Assembly (NCBI GenBank): GCA_000149265.1
Contig: CH002886.1
Span: 300,129 to 364,128 of the forward strand
Length of the DNA: 64,000 nucleotides
Source: Ciona savignyi
Taxonomy: Eukaryota; Chordata; Ascidiacea; Phlebobranchia; Cionidae
Direction: 5' to 3'
The notes under the pieces are model-generated. The model did no database searches. It was given only the letters and a program-made list of their open reading frames with translations, and was not told the DNA's origin. This document shows positions 26,552 to 38,512 of the stretch, in pieces. Position 1 is the first letter of the stretch, and every line of letters begins with the position of its first letter. A program made the translations under genes and the position numbers.

Positions 26552-29500
26552 GCAATGGGTGCAAAGCTTGTACTAGATTTTGACGGCGTGACGACTTTTA
26601 TTGACAACTGTTCAGCGTACAGCGGGCGATGTTGTCACCTACTGTATCAGCTGTGTTCCGAACTTAGTTATACAAGTTTCCTGTAAAAGGTAGGTCATTT
26701 ATATTTATACGCATAAGTTATTTTTGAATATTAAGCACAAATAAATATATTGTTACAAATAATAATAATTAAAAATCAGGATTTAGAATGTCCATAACAA
26801 CTATGAACAAATTTCGATGGGGAATAATGGAATTTAATGAGTCACGGTTATATTCTGATGTATACTTCACGTCACCCTGTATATACAAAACTAAAACATA
26901 GTTGTAAAATATATTATATTGACTTTTTTGTGCATGCGCTAGGTGTTGAGTTAAGTCTAAACGGATACTGTCATTTTTCATACGCCCGTGCGTAAACACA
27001 AAAACTAGACGATTGGAGTTCTCATTTGAAGTAAACTTTACTACAATCTACTTTAAAATCAACAAATGAATTTTATCCCTAACAAAAAATTTAACCCACA
27101 ACGCATTTTGTAGCGACGGTGGCTTGCCTATACATGACGAAACGACGATGACATTTTTTATTCCCGCCGGTGGAACAAATGATGACATTATACCAAGGAA
27201 TAGCGTGCTACACTTAGGCTGTGGGGGCTATTGCCGTGTTATATATATTTTAGGTACATTGCTTTTGTTTTACCCATTGTATTTATTGGGTTTAAATATA
27301 ATCCGCTAAGGGATTTTACAAGAACAAATGGGACCGACTGGCGTCTTGTTTCAATTCCACACATCACATATCAGTTTGACACACTAATATATGAACTAAA
27401 CAGCGGACAAACCGTCCGTAGGGGAAGACGAGCCATAAAGGGGCATGGCTTTATTTTTTATTCCTAATATTGCAGACCCATGAAGTATGACTAAATAATA
27501 TGGTTTTGTATCGCGCATAACCAATTGATATACCTCTATGCGGGGCCGGAAGTGACGAGTTGCCCTCTCTTAGTCATTGTATTTAAACGAGTGTTTTGCT
27601 CAGTAGCAATGGTGGTAATTCCCCAATGTTTGTACGGTTGGACGCTTTATGTGCTGGGCTGTCTCGTTTAGCTGTAAATTTGGTAATAGTGGAGAAGTGC
27701 CCTGTGAAATAAATGTGTTGGTCGTGCAATGAGTATACGTTTTGTGCACCTGAATGATAAAAGTTGGATTTTTTTGGTTTAATAATGTTACGTCGAAAGT
27801 AAATTAAAACTGATGTAGAATATAAGTTATAGCAGTTTTTAGTAGGTTTATTATTTATATTATTCATATTACTGTTTTCTTAACATTTTAAAGAAAATAC
27901 TTTTTCTGTTTATAACAGTTAGTCCTAGTTAAATTGGTTGTTATTATGAGAAAAATCCAAAAGAAGTGGTATGATTTTAAAAAAACTCCCCACTTCAGTT
28001 TAAGCCGGTTAGTTTTCCATAAATCAAGCTAATGTAGGGTATTGCTTGCCAAGACCCAACTTTTAAAGTTATTTAACAAGAACGACAGTGGGAATTATAT
28101 TATACAAACTAATAAAAGTTAGATAAGGAACTCGTATCTTTTATGTTAATGCAACGAATGTGTGTTCTCTTAAAATATTAGCTATTATGTTTTTGCTCAC
28201 TCGAACTGCAAATAAAACCGGAAAATTACATGCAACGTGTGGTAATTCTGATTAGGTATATTGTTAAAAATATTGACAAATATTTAACAAGTGAATCAAA
28301 TATTGTTTAAATTGATAGCATACCTTGATTGGTATATAAAAACACATTTTAAATATTAATTTTTTTTATTGTGGTGGGCTGTTTTGCCCGGCACGAAGTG
28401 ACAATATAGGTCGAAGTCAGATCTTATTAAAGGCCCCTTATTTTAATAATTTACGTCAGTATGTGCCCATATTACGTTTTATATGGTCCTGATACATATC
28501 TTAGTTGTTGATATATCTTGATACACTTCTTAAATAAAACAGTTATTTTCAACCAGAATTAGCATAATTGATGTTACCTGAATAATGATGGCCCGTGTTT
28601 TAAATTAGATAAAATTTTCAAACTCCAAATGAAAGATTGGCATGTTCTGTCTAACCGAGTGTGTGAAAATATATTAACTAACGTTATATACTTTTCCCGT
28701 TGACTTCAGTAAGGTGTTAGGAAAAAAACAGTAAGCAGTGTTGTTAGGGTTGCAAGAATAGATTACATGGGTTGTCTGTAATGAATTTATAGTTCAGTCT
28801 ATATAAGTATCACGAGTTGGTTGACGAATCCAAAAAATGATCATAGATACACAATTACAGATACATGAGCTTATCCATGTCGGCGAATACAGTTTTAATG
28901 GTCCTGCCGTTTTTCAGCGATCCGACACGAAAGACTTGTTGTGACACCAGGATATAATAGTAACACAAGGTCCGTTTTAGTTTAGCGTGCTACAAACTAT
29001 ATTGTACTACAGGTTAGTCTGGTGGTTTAGTGCGTCGCCTATCAGCCGAAGAGTTGTAGGTACGAAACTGGTCGCTAGCTAGTCGGTTGTGTCATTAGTC
29101 AAGGCAATTAACGGACATTGCCTTAACTCAGCGGATTAATGAGTTCTAGCAAATTGAAGAAACATGTAAATCACACACAACACGCTGCAATAGCTCCGGT
29201 AACCCGACGGTGGGCGCGAGGTAATCTGACGATTGTCCGTGTGTTAACCCCGTTGGTTTTCCCATTTACGGGGATAAACATAAATATCCTATCCTATCCT
29301 ATTGAGTCTATCACTTTTTTTAGTAACATGTTACATTTTTCGTAATTCTGGCAATTGTATATATATAGACTACATAGTCGGATAAGAGACATCTATAATT
29401 ATCACCTCGTATTCCTGCACGAAGTAATATTGGACAGATAAGGCATGATGAAGTGCTACAATAGAGACAATAAGATGCAAGCTAGTTTAAATAGAAATCA

Positions 29501-30099
29501 TGTTTTATTTTTTGTTCCTCGTAAGTTCAAAGCTATTGTAGATAAAACATGACATGCATAGCCAATTTATAGGCCAGAAAACTGACATAAAAACTGGGTT
29601 TTAACATCGCTGAAATTAATAAAAGGCAACGAGGCTTAGCAATTAACATATTAGAAATATTGGGTCTTTAGCGAATTGTAGTAAGGGAATTAACTTAAAC
29701 TCATTAAATTTGAAGGCATTGTTTATTCTAAAACCATGAAATATTTTCTAAACCGGCTGTGGACAAATTGTATTTTTACAAGTGCCTGATGGGTTGTAAT
29801 AACAGCAATTACTTTCTTTCCATATGGAAACTGTTTTGCTGCAAATGAACATTAATACACAACTATCCATCCAATGCATCTGCATACAACACATGTTTAT
29901 TTTGATCGTTCGTCTTTGTATTACAGTACACTTAATTTTGGTAGAAACGAATAAATAGCAATAAATAGTTACTCAATACAGCCTAGCATATATATAGTTT
30001 GCTGTAATGCTTAACAATACCGAGTGTCATATTTAATATTCTAATTTCGTGTGTACCAGCAATATCAAAATCAAACGGTTTTCAATAATCGTTTTAAGT
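26552..30099. other. Intergenic region between MRLC copies 2 and 3
   Basis: 3.5 kb without a supported gene. It holds a full-length tRNA-derived SINE-like element at 29,010-29,305 (listed separately) and the likely AATAAA of MRLC copy 3 at 29896-29901 (minus strand). The rest is AT-rich with no convincing frame. Confidence 0.55.
29010..29305 (+). repeat. tRNA-derived SINE, family A, longest copy
   Basis: The head carries an A-box-like TGGTTTAGTGCG (about 29022) and a B-box-like GTAGGTACGAAACT (about 29056), the two parts of an RNA polymerase III promoter. The body includes GGCAATTAACGGACATTGCC and CTGCAATAGCTCCGGTAACC, segments shared with other loci in the window. The 3' end is a tail of ATCCT repeats (29284-29302), typical of SINE tails. 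No flanking target duplication was identified with confidence. Confidence 0.7.
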
Positions 30100-31318
30100 T
30101 TACTCTTCTTCTTGTCCGTGAGTGATGACGTAGCACAATGCTTTGTAATCCAGATTACCAGCGACATCTATCGGTGCGATTTCAAACATTTGCTCGACCT
30201 AGAAATGGAAAATGGGTTATTTGGTTGCTAGGAACCAGCATTTTATAGCCAAGTTGCAGTAATAGTGGGGTTTAGCAAGCCGGTTCTAAATAAACTATTT
30301 TTAGATTTAAATAATCGAATTGCTTATGACCAGACCGTAATATAAACATTTCTTCGAAATTCAATGGCAAATGTTTCCTGAACATGATTTCAATCCAAAT
30401 ATTCACAATAAAATTAAAATTCTTGTCTTACCTCTTCTTTGGAGAATTTGTCGACTTGTGTCATTAGGAGTTGAGACAAACTGTGATTGTAAAGTTTTGT
30501 TAGTTGGATTAATCGTAACAACTTGCATTTGTGATATTTGATTATTTAATTTTGACTATCTTCCTGCACCGATCACAATATGACTTACTAATCTTTGTGG
30601 ATAACTCCTTTTTGTTCCGGGTCCAGAAGTTTGAAAGCTTGGACGATCACATCTTCAGAATCGGTTCCTATAAAACATAATGTAAGCAAGATGCGATGCA
30701 TGTGAATGTGTGGATATTACCATGTAGTTTATCCGCCATCATGTTGAGGAAGACGGTAAAGTTGATTGCTGATAGGGCTTCAAGTACCATGGCATCAAGT
30801 TTGTCCATGCTGACGTCACGAATTCCTGAATGAAATATAGGCTTGAAACACTTATCAGCATAAATGCAAAATCTTGAAAAGTCACAGTATTTCCTTTTAA
30901 CAAACTGTGCCATAAAACGATGGAAAACCTTTTAAATTGGCTAAGATTACAACATATTCTACTCTTAGTTTTTGACCAAAAATAGGAAACTGTTTTCGTG
31001 AATTTCAGTTTTACTTACCCAAAGCTGCATATGTGTCTTTCAAGTCGATTTTATTAATGAAACCATCTCTGTTCTGGTCCATAATAGAGAAAGCCTAGAC
31101 AAACACGTCATTAAGTACACGTTCCAGAGAAAGATATAAATTGAACAAACCTCCTTAAATTCCTGAATCTTGTTTTGGTCGAACATGGAGAATGCATTGG
31201 ATGTGGATTTCTGGGCTTTCTTGCCTCCTTCCTTCTTCGATTTGCGTCCACCGGCCTGCATAATACAAATTTATATTATTCAAATCTGACATACTAAGCA
31301 TTGCATTAAACTTACCAT
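30100..31318 (-). CDS. Mrlc: Muscle myosin regulatory light chain, copy 3
   Basis: Exons 31318-31316 (ATG), 31255-31151, 31094-31019, 30825-30721, 30667-30589, 30480-30432 and 30198-30100 give 171 residues, nearly the same protein as copies 2, 4 and 5. One visible change is LEALSAINF where the others have LEAPSAINF (exon 4). The EF-hand loop [12 protein letters not shown] and the [16 protein letters not shown]-terminal segment are intact. Intron 1 is only 60 bases. The leader just before the ATG (ACTATCAACA) matches that of copy 5. A perfect TGACGTCA at 30811 lies in exon 4 and is absent from the other copies. Confidence 0.93.
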
Positions 31319-31416
31319 TGTTGATAGTTTTCCTTGTCTGGTAAAGATGCTAAAATGGATAAGTTGCAGGACTGAACTGTAGCTGACAAATATATGTAAT
31401 GTGAATTGAGAGCGAG

Positions 31417-31466
31417 CTTATATATCATGATTACCAGGTCAAGGTGCTAACGCGGCTGTCGATACC
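31417..31466 (-). promoter_or_regulatory. TATA box and conserved proximal promoter of MRLC copy 3
   Basis: TATATAAG at 31417-31424, 99 bases before the ATG, followed upstream by a block of about 40 bases that also occurs at copy 5. On the plus strand it reads atgattaccaggtca then aGGTGCTAA, and then gcggctgtc and atacc. The GGTGNTA element resembles a T-box (Tbx6-type) site; that identification is inference. Confidence 0.55.
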
Positions 31467-34167
31467 GTTAAGTTAGCGCGACCCAGTTACGTTATGTGAA
31501 CAGTCATTTTTGGCGCCAAAGTCAATTCGCCAGATGATCATATATTCTTGCATGATTTATATTGAGTTAAAATTAAAAAATCTAGACTTGGCGATGACGG
31601 TACGCATTGCTATTCATGCCAAAAAAACAAATCTACTTGTGGCACATCTTAACTTTGCACATAATATTTTATTATTGTTATTGTTGTATATTAGAAAGTG
31701 TCTGTATAGATTTTAATTTAATAATGATTATTGATATACGATGGGGTGTGTATACGGTCTTAGAAGCCCATTATGGGTTCAAAATTAAGCCCGGTAAAAA
31801 CGCAGTCGTTGCATAATTGAGATGTTCTCTCAGTTTAAGTAGAATCAGTTAATCTACTGGGTTTGTAGTATAAACTGTATTCGATATCTGCTGAGTGCCG
31901 ACAAAATACCATTAATATAGCTAACGATATGGTCAAAAGTAAACTAACCAATTTGTATGTTTCTAAAGGGTTAAAAATTTTTTTTAAAATGCAAATGTAT
32001 CGCCCATTTCAAAACAAAACGAGGTGTCCTTACGAAATCAAATTAACGTGTCACCAAATAGCAAATTTAAGTACCACTAGCCTTTTTAGCTGTACTTATT
32101 TTTTAGATCTATTTGATCTTTTGTTTTATTGAAGAACCTACTTATCAAATGCTTAAAAAATCCCAGTTATAAAAAACCCTTTTACAAATCGTGTCTAAAA
32201 AATACTTTTCTGTTAAGTTAAACCCTGTAGGCGATAACACCAGAAGTACGCCTATCGGGAAACTATAAAAGAGAAAAAACTACCAAAGAAAAAGACGGCC
32301 GCAGCAAAAAATAAACAACAGCAAATATATTTAGTTTTCAGTTAAGGGGAAATGCAGGATAACCCTTCGGCTATACAGGTTTTGTAGAATTAACAGACGT
32401 GTGACTGTTTTACTCGCGCACCCTTTTGGGATAATTTCCCATTAGGCTTTTTGAGATCCTGCAGAATTAGATTTTAGCACGAAACTAGTGAGAGGTTGCC
32501 GCCCCTGCTATACAACCTACGAGTCTTTGTCTAGTTTTTATTTTCCTAGAAAAGTCGATCGAACGGTTCTTACAATACCAGTCTCATGATGTACGTAACT
32601 ATCGATTCTGTGTCTTTAAAACTTAATAAACGCATAATTAGATGTTTTCAGCACCTGTGAAATTTTTATGGTAGATAATATATTCATGTTTAGAATAGGG
32701 TATGCATGTTTTATACCCGTGAATAATAAAACGCAAGGAGCGTTATCACAGAGGCCATGGTTAGATTACCTTGCGAAGACGTAATGGAGCTTTCGCACAT
32801 GGGTAACCGTAAGATTACCTTGCGCTCACCGTCGGGTTAACGAAGCTATATTGCAGTGTATAGTGTATGGTTGAGACGTTCTTTTAATTTGGTAAAACCA
32901 ATTAATCCACTAAATTCCAACGATGTCCTCTAAGTGCCCTACCCAAAAACAAAACCGATCAGATATCGACCATTACAATACCTTATATGTGTCTTCGATA
33001 TATTTACTTTCTGGTATACCACGTTTATTTGAAACCCTCCCTTTAAAAGAATTAAAATATCAATTTTAAACAATATTTAATCAATAAGACTCAATTTTTC
33101 GTAACAGTTTTTGGAAATGTGGACAACTCTTAATCTTTACATGCAAAGTTGTAACGATGAAACCAAAAAGTAACATTTCTTTCTGCATTATAAGAAAATT
33201 ATTGGGATTTATATCCATGGTGGGTATATTTAGCCAACCGATTGTAAGAACTTAGAAAGCCCTCCTCACCCAATTTTGCGCTGGGGACGCTACTGAGCTA
33301 GAGTATTAATTGCCGTAGCGGTTGCTTTGGTCGATCCAGCATTTATCGGGCATTATTCAAACCAGTGGGAATCTAACAGGGCTTTCCTCTAAAATCGCAC
33401 AAAATATCTCTTAAATGTGGATACGTATACTTTGCCTATCGCATATTGTAACTGCAAAAAATTGTTTTCTTGTTTTTTATGTAAAAAATTAGATCAAAGA
33501 CTTTTTCGCATTATTTTACATTGCACTCAACTTTCAAAACAGTATTTTTAGCTGACTAATGTTAATTAATCGTTTTTGATTGTTAATTTTAGAATTACTG
33601 CTAATATCCTCATTAAATGAACCAACTGAAACTTAAAGTATTTTAACTTTGATAGGACACGAATAGTTAGAAAGTGATTGTGTTCTGTGTGTTATCTTCA
33701 AAGAAAATCTCATTTTATACGTCTCACCGTGCTGTGGTATTCTTAGAAAAATACAACATTCTACACATCAAAAGTCGTTTGATTGAAGATCGCGCTTTTG
33801 ACTTTTAATACGTTTTTTTTGCATTTCTACAGGTACACATACACAACTATACTGTTCCCCATCACCGGAAATCAACATAAGACCCTACACTTTGGATTGC
33901 CTTCCTACATGATTATATTTTGTTTAACGATTTTATTGAGACAAAATTGATTCCCTATTTTGCATAAGACACATTACTTTGATCATTTGTGTTTTATTCA
34001 CAGAATACTTCAATTTGGTAACAAAGAATAAATTACAATAAATAGTTACTAAGTACAATCCTATAGTCTGTAATGCTGAATATTACCGAGTGTCATTCAT
34101 TTAATATTCTAATTTCGTGTGTACCAGCAATATCAAAATCAAACGCTTTTCCATAATCGTTTCATGT
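31467..34167. other. Intergenic region between MRLC copies 3 and 4
   Basis: No gene supported. It holds a partial family B SINE-like fragment near 31,766-31,800, a minus-strand family A SINE at about 32,700-32,950 and the likely AATAAA of copy 4 at 33993-33998 (minus strand). Confidence 0.5.
32700..32950 (-). repeat. SINE-like repeat, family A, body copy
   Basis: Read on the minus strand it contains the same order of blocks as the 29-kb element: GGACATCG, GTGGATTAAT, GCTTCGTTAACCCGACGGTG, GCGCAAGGTAATCTTACGG and an end resembling ACGGGTATAAA. The tRNA-like head was not recognised, so it appears 5'-truncated. Confidence 0.6.
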
Positions 34168-35256
34168 TTACTCTTCTTCCTGTCCGTGAGTGATGACGTA
34201 ACACAATGCTTTGTAATCCAGATTACCAGCGACATCTATCGGTGCGATTTCGAACATTTGCTCGACCTAGAAATGAAAAGGTCAACAGATAAAAAAGATA
34301 TTTTAAAGGGCGCAGTTTAAATCATTTAAATAATATGCTTTAAACCGCTAACAGAAAAAACATGGTAGTTCTAGTCTTACCTCTTCTTTGGAGAATTTGT
34401 CTACTTGCGTCATCAGGAGTTGAGACAAACTGCGATTGGAAAGTTTTGTTAGTTGGATTAATTATATAAACTCTGTAATAATTGATCATTAAATACGACT
34501 ATAGTCCTGTACCTCACAGTATGACTTACTAGTCTTTGTGGATAACTCCTTTCTGTTCCGGGTCCAGAAGTTTGAAAGCTTGTACGATCACATCTTCAGA
34601 ATCGGTTCCTACAATACATAATGTTAGCAAGATGCGATGCATGTGAATGTATGGATGGTACCATGTAGTTTATCCGCCATCATGTTGAGAAAGACGGTGA
34701 AGTTAATCGCTGATGGGGCTTCAAGTACCATGGCATCAAGTTTGTCCATGCTGACGTCTCGAATTCCTGTATAGGAATTATCGAAATACATAAAGTGATT
34801 TGAATATTAGACGAACTATTGAACTTACCTAAAGCTGCATATGTGTCTTTCAAGTCGATTTTATTGATAAAGCCATCTCTGTTCTGGTCCATAATAGAGA
34901 AAGCCTAGACAAACACGTCATTATATACACGTCCTAGAGAAAGATATGAATTGAACAAACCTCCTTAAATTCCTGAATCTTGTTTTGGTCGAACATGGAG
35001 AAAGCATTGGATGTGGATTTCTGGGCTTTCTTGCCTCCCTCCTTCTTTGATTTGCGTCCACCGGCCTGCATTATACAAAATAATGTTAGATCTTTTTTCT
35101 CTAACAAACGATGATATTTTTCGTAAATCCAGTAAAGTTTTTATTTGATAACCTATTCTGGATGATGTCGTGCTCGGCCAAAAAACGACAAAACCCTCCT
35201 TTGCTACTCACATTTTTCCTTATCTGACACACACAAAACTTTAATAAACTCACCAT
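34168..35256 (-). CDS. Mrlc: Muscle myosin regulatory light chain, copy 4
   Basis: Exons 35256-35254 (ATG), 35065-34961, 34904-34829, 34766-34662, 34608-34530, 34429-34381 and 34266-34168 give 171 residues with the same domains as copy 2. Its first intron is 188 bases, about three times that of copies 2, 3 and 5. A TATA-like CATATAAG lies 96 bases upstream of the ATG; further upstream are a CACC-type site and CAGCTG (about 35405). Confidence 0.93.
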
Positions 35257-35351
35257 TGTTTATTGTCTCCCTTGTCTGGTTAAAGGTGCTTAAACACTGA
35301 GGTCGTGAATCTTGAACTGTTGTTGATGGTTAGTTTGGCCTGCCGAGCGTT

Positions 35352-35358
35352 CTTATAT
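35352..35358 (-). promoter_or_regulatory. TATA-like element of MRLC copy 4
   Basis: ATATAAG on the minus strand, 96 bases before the ATG. The upstream block shared by copies 3 and 5 is not recognisable here. Confidence 0.5.
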
Positions 35359-35839
35359 GACTGCTCATCGCACTTTGGGCACCATTGCCACCTCGTTTAG
35401 CAGCTGCGATGCAACCTTCTACTTTCCAAATTGCTTTACCACGTTTCACTTTAACAACTGTACCTTTGCTCCAACTGAATGTATGAGCAAGCTTATTAGG
35501 CAGAAGATCAATTAGATTTATACGAAACATGTTTGTCTGGACATCACGAATACTTTATACATTTTATTCTGCACAAATCTTACGAGTCGGAACAAGAACA
35601 AGAAACATTACAAGTGAGACATATTAAAATATGTTATATTTTGCCGTTTATGTAATCGTTTCTTCACACTATACGGCCACATAATTGGTAAGCAAACCCA
35701 ATACCACATAATGTATTAAATATCACCTTAATATCTTTGTATTCTTTATTTGTATATGTATATTACCGTATTTTGTATCCACAAGATGCCACTAATGAGA
35801 ATCAATCTAAGTTTCCTTCAGATAGTTGCCTAAATCTTA

Positions 35840-35955
35840 TCGGTTGGGGTGGTCGCTAGGTTAAGGCGACCGATGAATATTTCAATTCTATACAAAAACT
35901 GACATGATGACAACTCCATCATGGATTCGAAACCTAGCAGGGTAAAATAAAAATT
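35840..35955 (+). repeat. tRNA-derived SINE, family B
   Basis: Begins GGTGGTCGCTAGGTTAAGGC, very like the 5' part of class II (Ser/Leu) tRNAs. It then has ATTCTATACAAAAACTGACA, the tRNA-like B box GGATTCGAAACCTAG and an A-rich end (GGTAAAATAAA). Closely related copies occur at 61.15-61.26 kb and 61.66-61.71 kb, with fragments at 31.77 kb and 58.08 kb. Confidence 0.65.
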
Positions 35956-35982
35956 GGACATACTAAATAAAATACATGGAAA

Positions 35983-36082
35983 NNNNNNNNNNNNNNNNNN
36001 NNNNNNNNNNNNNNNNNNNNNNNNNNNNNNNNNNNNNNNNNNNNNNNNNNNNNNNNNNNNNNNNNNNNNNNNNNNNNNNNNN
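35983..36082. other. Assembly gap (100 N)
   Basis: Exactly 100 undetermined bases, a conventional gap size. The nine bases on either side are the same (acatggaaa at 35974-35982 and 36083-36091), so the contigs may actually overlap. Confidence 0.95.
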
Positions 36083-37194
36083 ACATGGAAATCTCAAAAA
36101 TTTAAAGTATACAAATTTGGAGGGATTTGGGTTTAGGTTGCAGATCCAAGCTTAAACTTTAAAAGTAAAACAATTCTAAGACTTTTTGTGTTAGGATTTT
36201 AAGTGACAGTCATTTTTATAAGATCAGTTTACATTGGAGAGATAAAGATAATAATTGGTTGAACGCGTAATAAACCGTGTTTAACATCTTCTAGTTATGT
36301 GTAACCTTACACAAATGCATAGATTTCTTAGTCAATAACTATTGATCAAATCATCACGGTATATTGTTTAACTATATATATTTAACATGTTTTTCTCTTT
36401 ACAAAACACAAAAGAAGTAAGCTTAAACATAATGCTTACGAATTCGTTAAACGAAAGCGACATGAGAGTACTACGATCGTATGCGCATTACAATTCAAAA
36501 GAACCAGTTCAAAGCAGTTCCACAAAAATAATGTCAATTTGCACAAATGCGGGGGCAAGCAACAATATAGATAGTGTTTGTATAACGATAGAACTTAAAA
36601 CACGTGACCAAAGTAAACGGCTGTGGAAGACATGTGCTATCGAAATAATATTAATTAAATAATAACTAAAAAAATATTAATTTATCACCAGTTTATATAA
36701 CTTTTTAAATGCGTCCACGGCAATAGTGCTTATAGTTCCAAGTAATTACATCAAAATCTTACAGAGGAGTAACGTAACAGAGCGGTCGATGACTTCACAA
36801 CTTTGATCTGTGCAGAGATCGACTGAGATAAGCGGTTTTACAAAGTCGTGGTTAGGAAAATTTCGAAAGCCTATATTTTTATCTGCCATGTCACGTTCGT
36901 ACTACCAGCATGATCCCTGTGTATGAAGCATTCGATATCGGATTACCGGGCCGCCAGTCGTTAAGAGTGGTGGGGTCGTACGCAGGTTGGCCTTGGCTAG
37001 TGCTGAAGATTTTGTTCTGTAGAAATATATATTCAAAGGTTTCACCTTGCAAAGCCCAGACCTTTATTCATTTTGATCATCGTTTGTAAGAAAAATATAA
37101 TATGAATAATTTTAGGAGTTAAAGAGACAGCGAATAATAGGAAATTAGTTATTAGATTGTACTAGACCGAATCAAAATGAAATAAACGAAAAAC

Positions 37195-37345
37195 TGCTCA
37201 TATTGAGAAAACGTCACAATCATATACAATACGCTACAAGCTCTCGGGTAATTTGATGTTAGGCTCGAGATAATCTGACGGATATACCTATACGCCCCAT
37301 GCATTTTCCCAATAACTGTATGAAACATAAATATCGTGTATATAA
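37195..37345 (+). repeat. SINE-like repeat, family A, partial
   Basis: Contains degenerate versions of the family A 3' body: ACAATACGCTACAAGCTC, GGGTAATTTGATG, GAGATAATCTGACGGA and ACATAAATATCG. The head is missing. Confidence 0.5.
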
Positions 37346-37451
37346 GAAATGTGTAATCGTGTCATCCCAAAGTTTTTCTTTTTTTATGAAATTTTTTTTT
37401 AAGTCATTTGATAAAACAACACTGAATAATCAAAGGTAATTTCCAACTAAC

Positions 37452-38512
37452 CTGCGGGTTATAGTTTATCCCGAGCCACACTCGTATATGCGATCTTCCA
37501 CTGTTGGTTTTGACGTAATTATAAACAACGTCATACATCTTCTTATCCAAGATTTCCACTAAACGCCCATCGGCACTTTCACATGTTTTCACAGCTCGTG
37601 ATCTATTCTGCACCACTTCATTGCTTGGATCAGGCATCCAAATGATTTGGCCATTGTACTCGATGCCATTACCTGGTAAACCATTGAAATATGTTTTAAC
37701 ATTTCTTATGTTTAACTCATTTTCCCCAACCACTGGTACTTTATTGGTCACGCACCAACAACTAATGTTTGAATAAAAAGAAGAAAATATAGAAACACTT
37801 TATGTGAATTATAAATAAAATGTATTAGTCACATTACCTATGGGATACATTTTTGTCGACGAACCAATGGGAGTTTGATAATGTCTGAATGGCTGTCTTT
37901 ATCTTTTCCCGTTTTTTTATATTTTCGTACGGTGGTAGGTTTTATACCTTAAAGTTATAACCCAAATAGCCTGGCGGGCAATTGGATTTTTGAGCAATGG
38001 AAAACTTTTTGAGGCCACTAATCAGAAATTTAGCACACGTGCTTCGGGTAATGTAACATTCCTGAATTCTTTACTCGTTTAAGCAATTCTTCTTTAGCTT
38101 ACCGACCGTGTTTCTAACAATATAACCGCAAATACAAACATGTCGTATCGACAGGTTTAAAGGGAACCAATAAACAATACAAGCATTTATTTGAAACAAA
38201 CCTGAATGAAACATCCAATCCACAACTAGCATAGTATTCCAGCCTGTTGCCTGGTCAGTTCTTTCCAGATCAATAATAAAGCCATGGTGATCTATTCTGA
38301 ATATTGTCACTTTAAATTTGTGAGGCAGAGATCCACTTTTGGGCGTCACTTTTGCTAGGACGAAGGTTGGTGGAGATTCCAAACACATCCAGTACAAGAC
38401 AAACTCCCTTTTCTTTAGATCATTTGAAACCGAATGTAGTTCACTTCGGCCTCGTCCAAACGTTTGTTTTTTTGCATTTTCTAGTCTTAGTGAGAGAATT
38501 TCGTGGCAGAAA
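37452..38512 (-). CDS. C-type-lectin-like secreted protein, partial (two internal exons)
   Basis: Exon 38512-38202 encodes a segment with FGRGRSELHSVSNDLKK, FVLAKVTPKSG, FKVTIFRID and GWNTMLVVDW; this resembles an extracellular beta-rich module but I cannot name its family. Exon 37732-37452, in phase through a split codon, contains the first half of a C-type lectin domain: AVKTCESADGRLVEIL, then VWLGINY, matching the usual C..A...G.LVEI and VW.G pattern. Neither the signal-peptide exon nor the second half of the lectin domain (WND and the last two cysteines) was found, so the gene is incomplete: it may extend across the assembly gap or be a truncated relic. The upstream exon edge is uncertain (38512 or 38522), as is the acceptor of the second exon. 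Confidence 0.5.

Larger units (their letters stand above)
35359..37451. other. Intergenic region with repeats and an assembly gap
   Basis: Contains a family B SINE (about 35,840-35,955), a run of 100 N (35983-36082) and a partial family A repeat (about 37,195-37,345). The missing second half of the lectin gene might be expected here but was not found in the readable sequence. No other gene seen. Confidence 0.5.

Noticed and set aside
36387..36662. Plus-strand frame of 91 codons beside the assembly gap
   Set aside because: AT-rich with no domain; opposite in orientation to the lectin gene and without splice partners.
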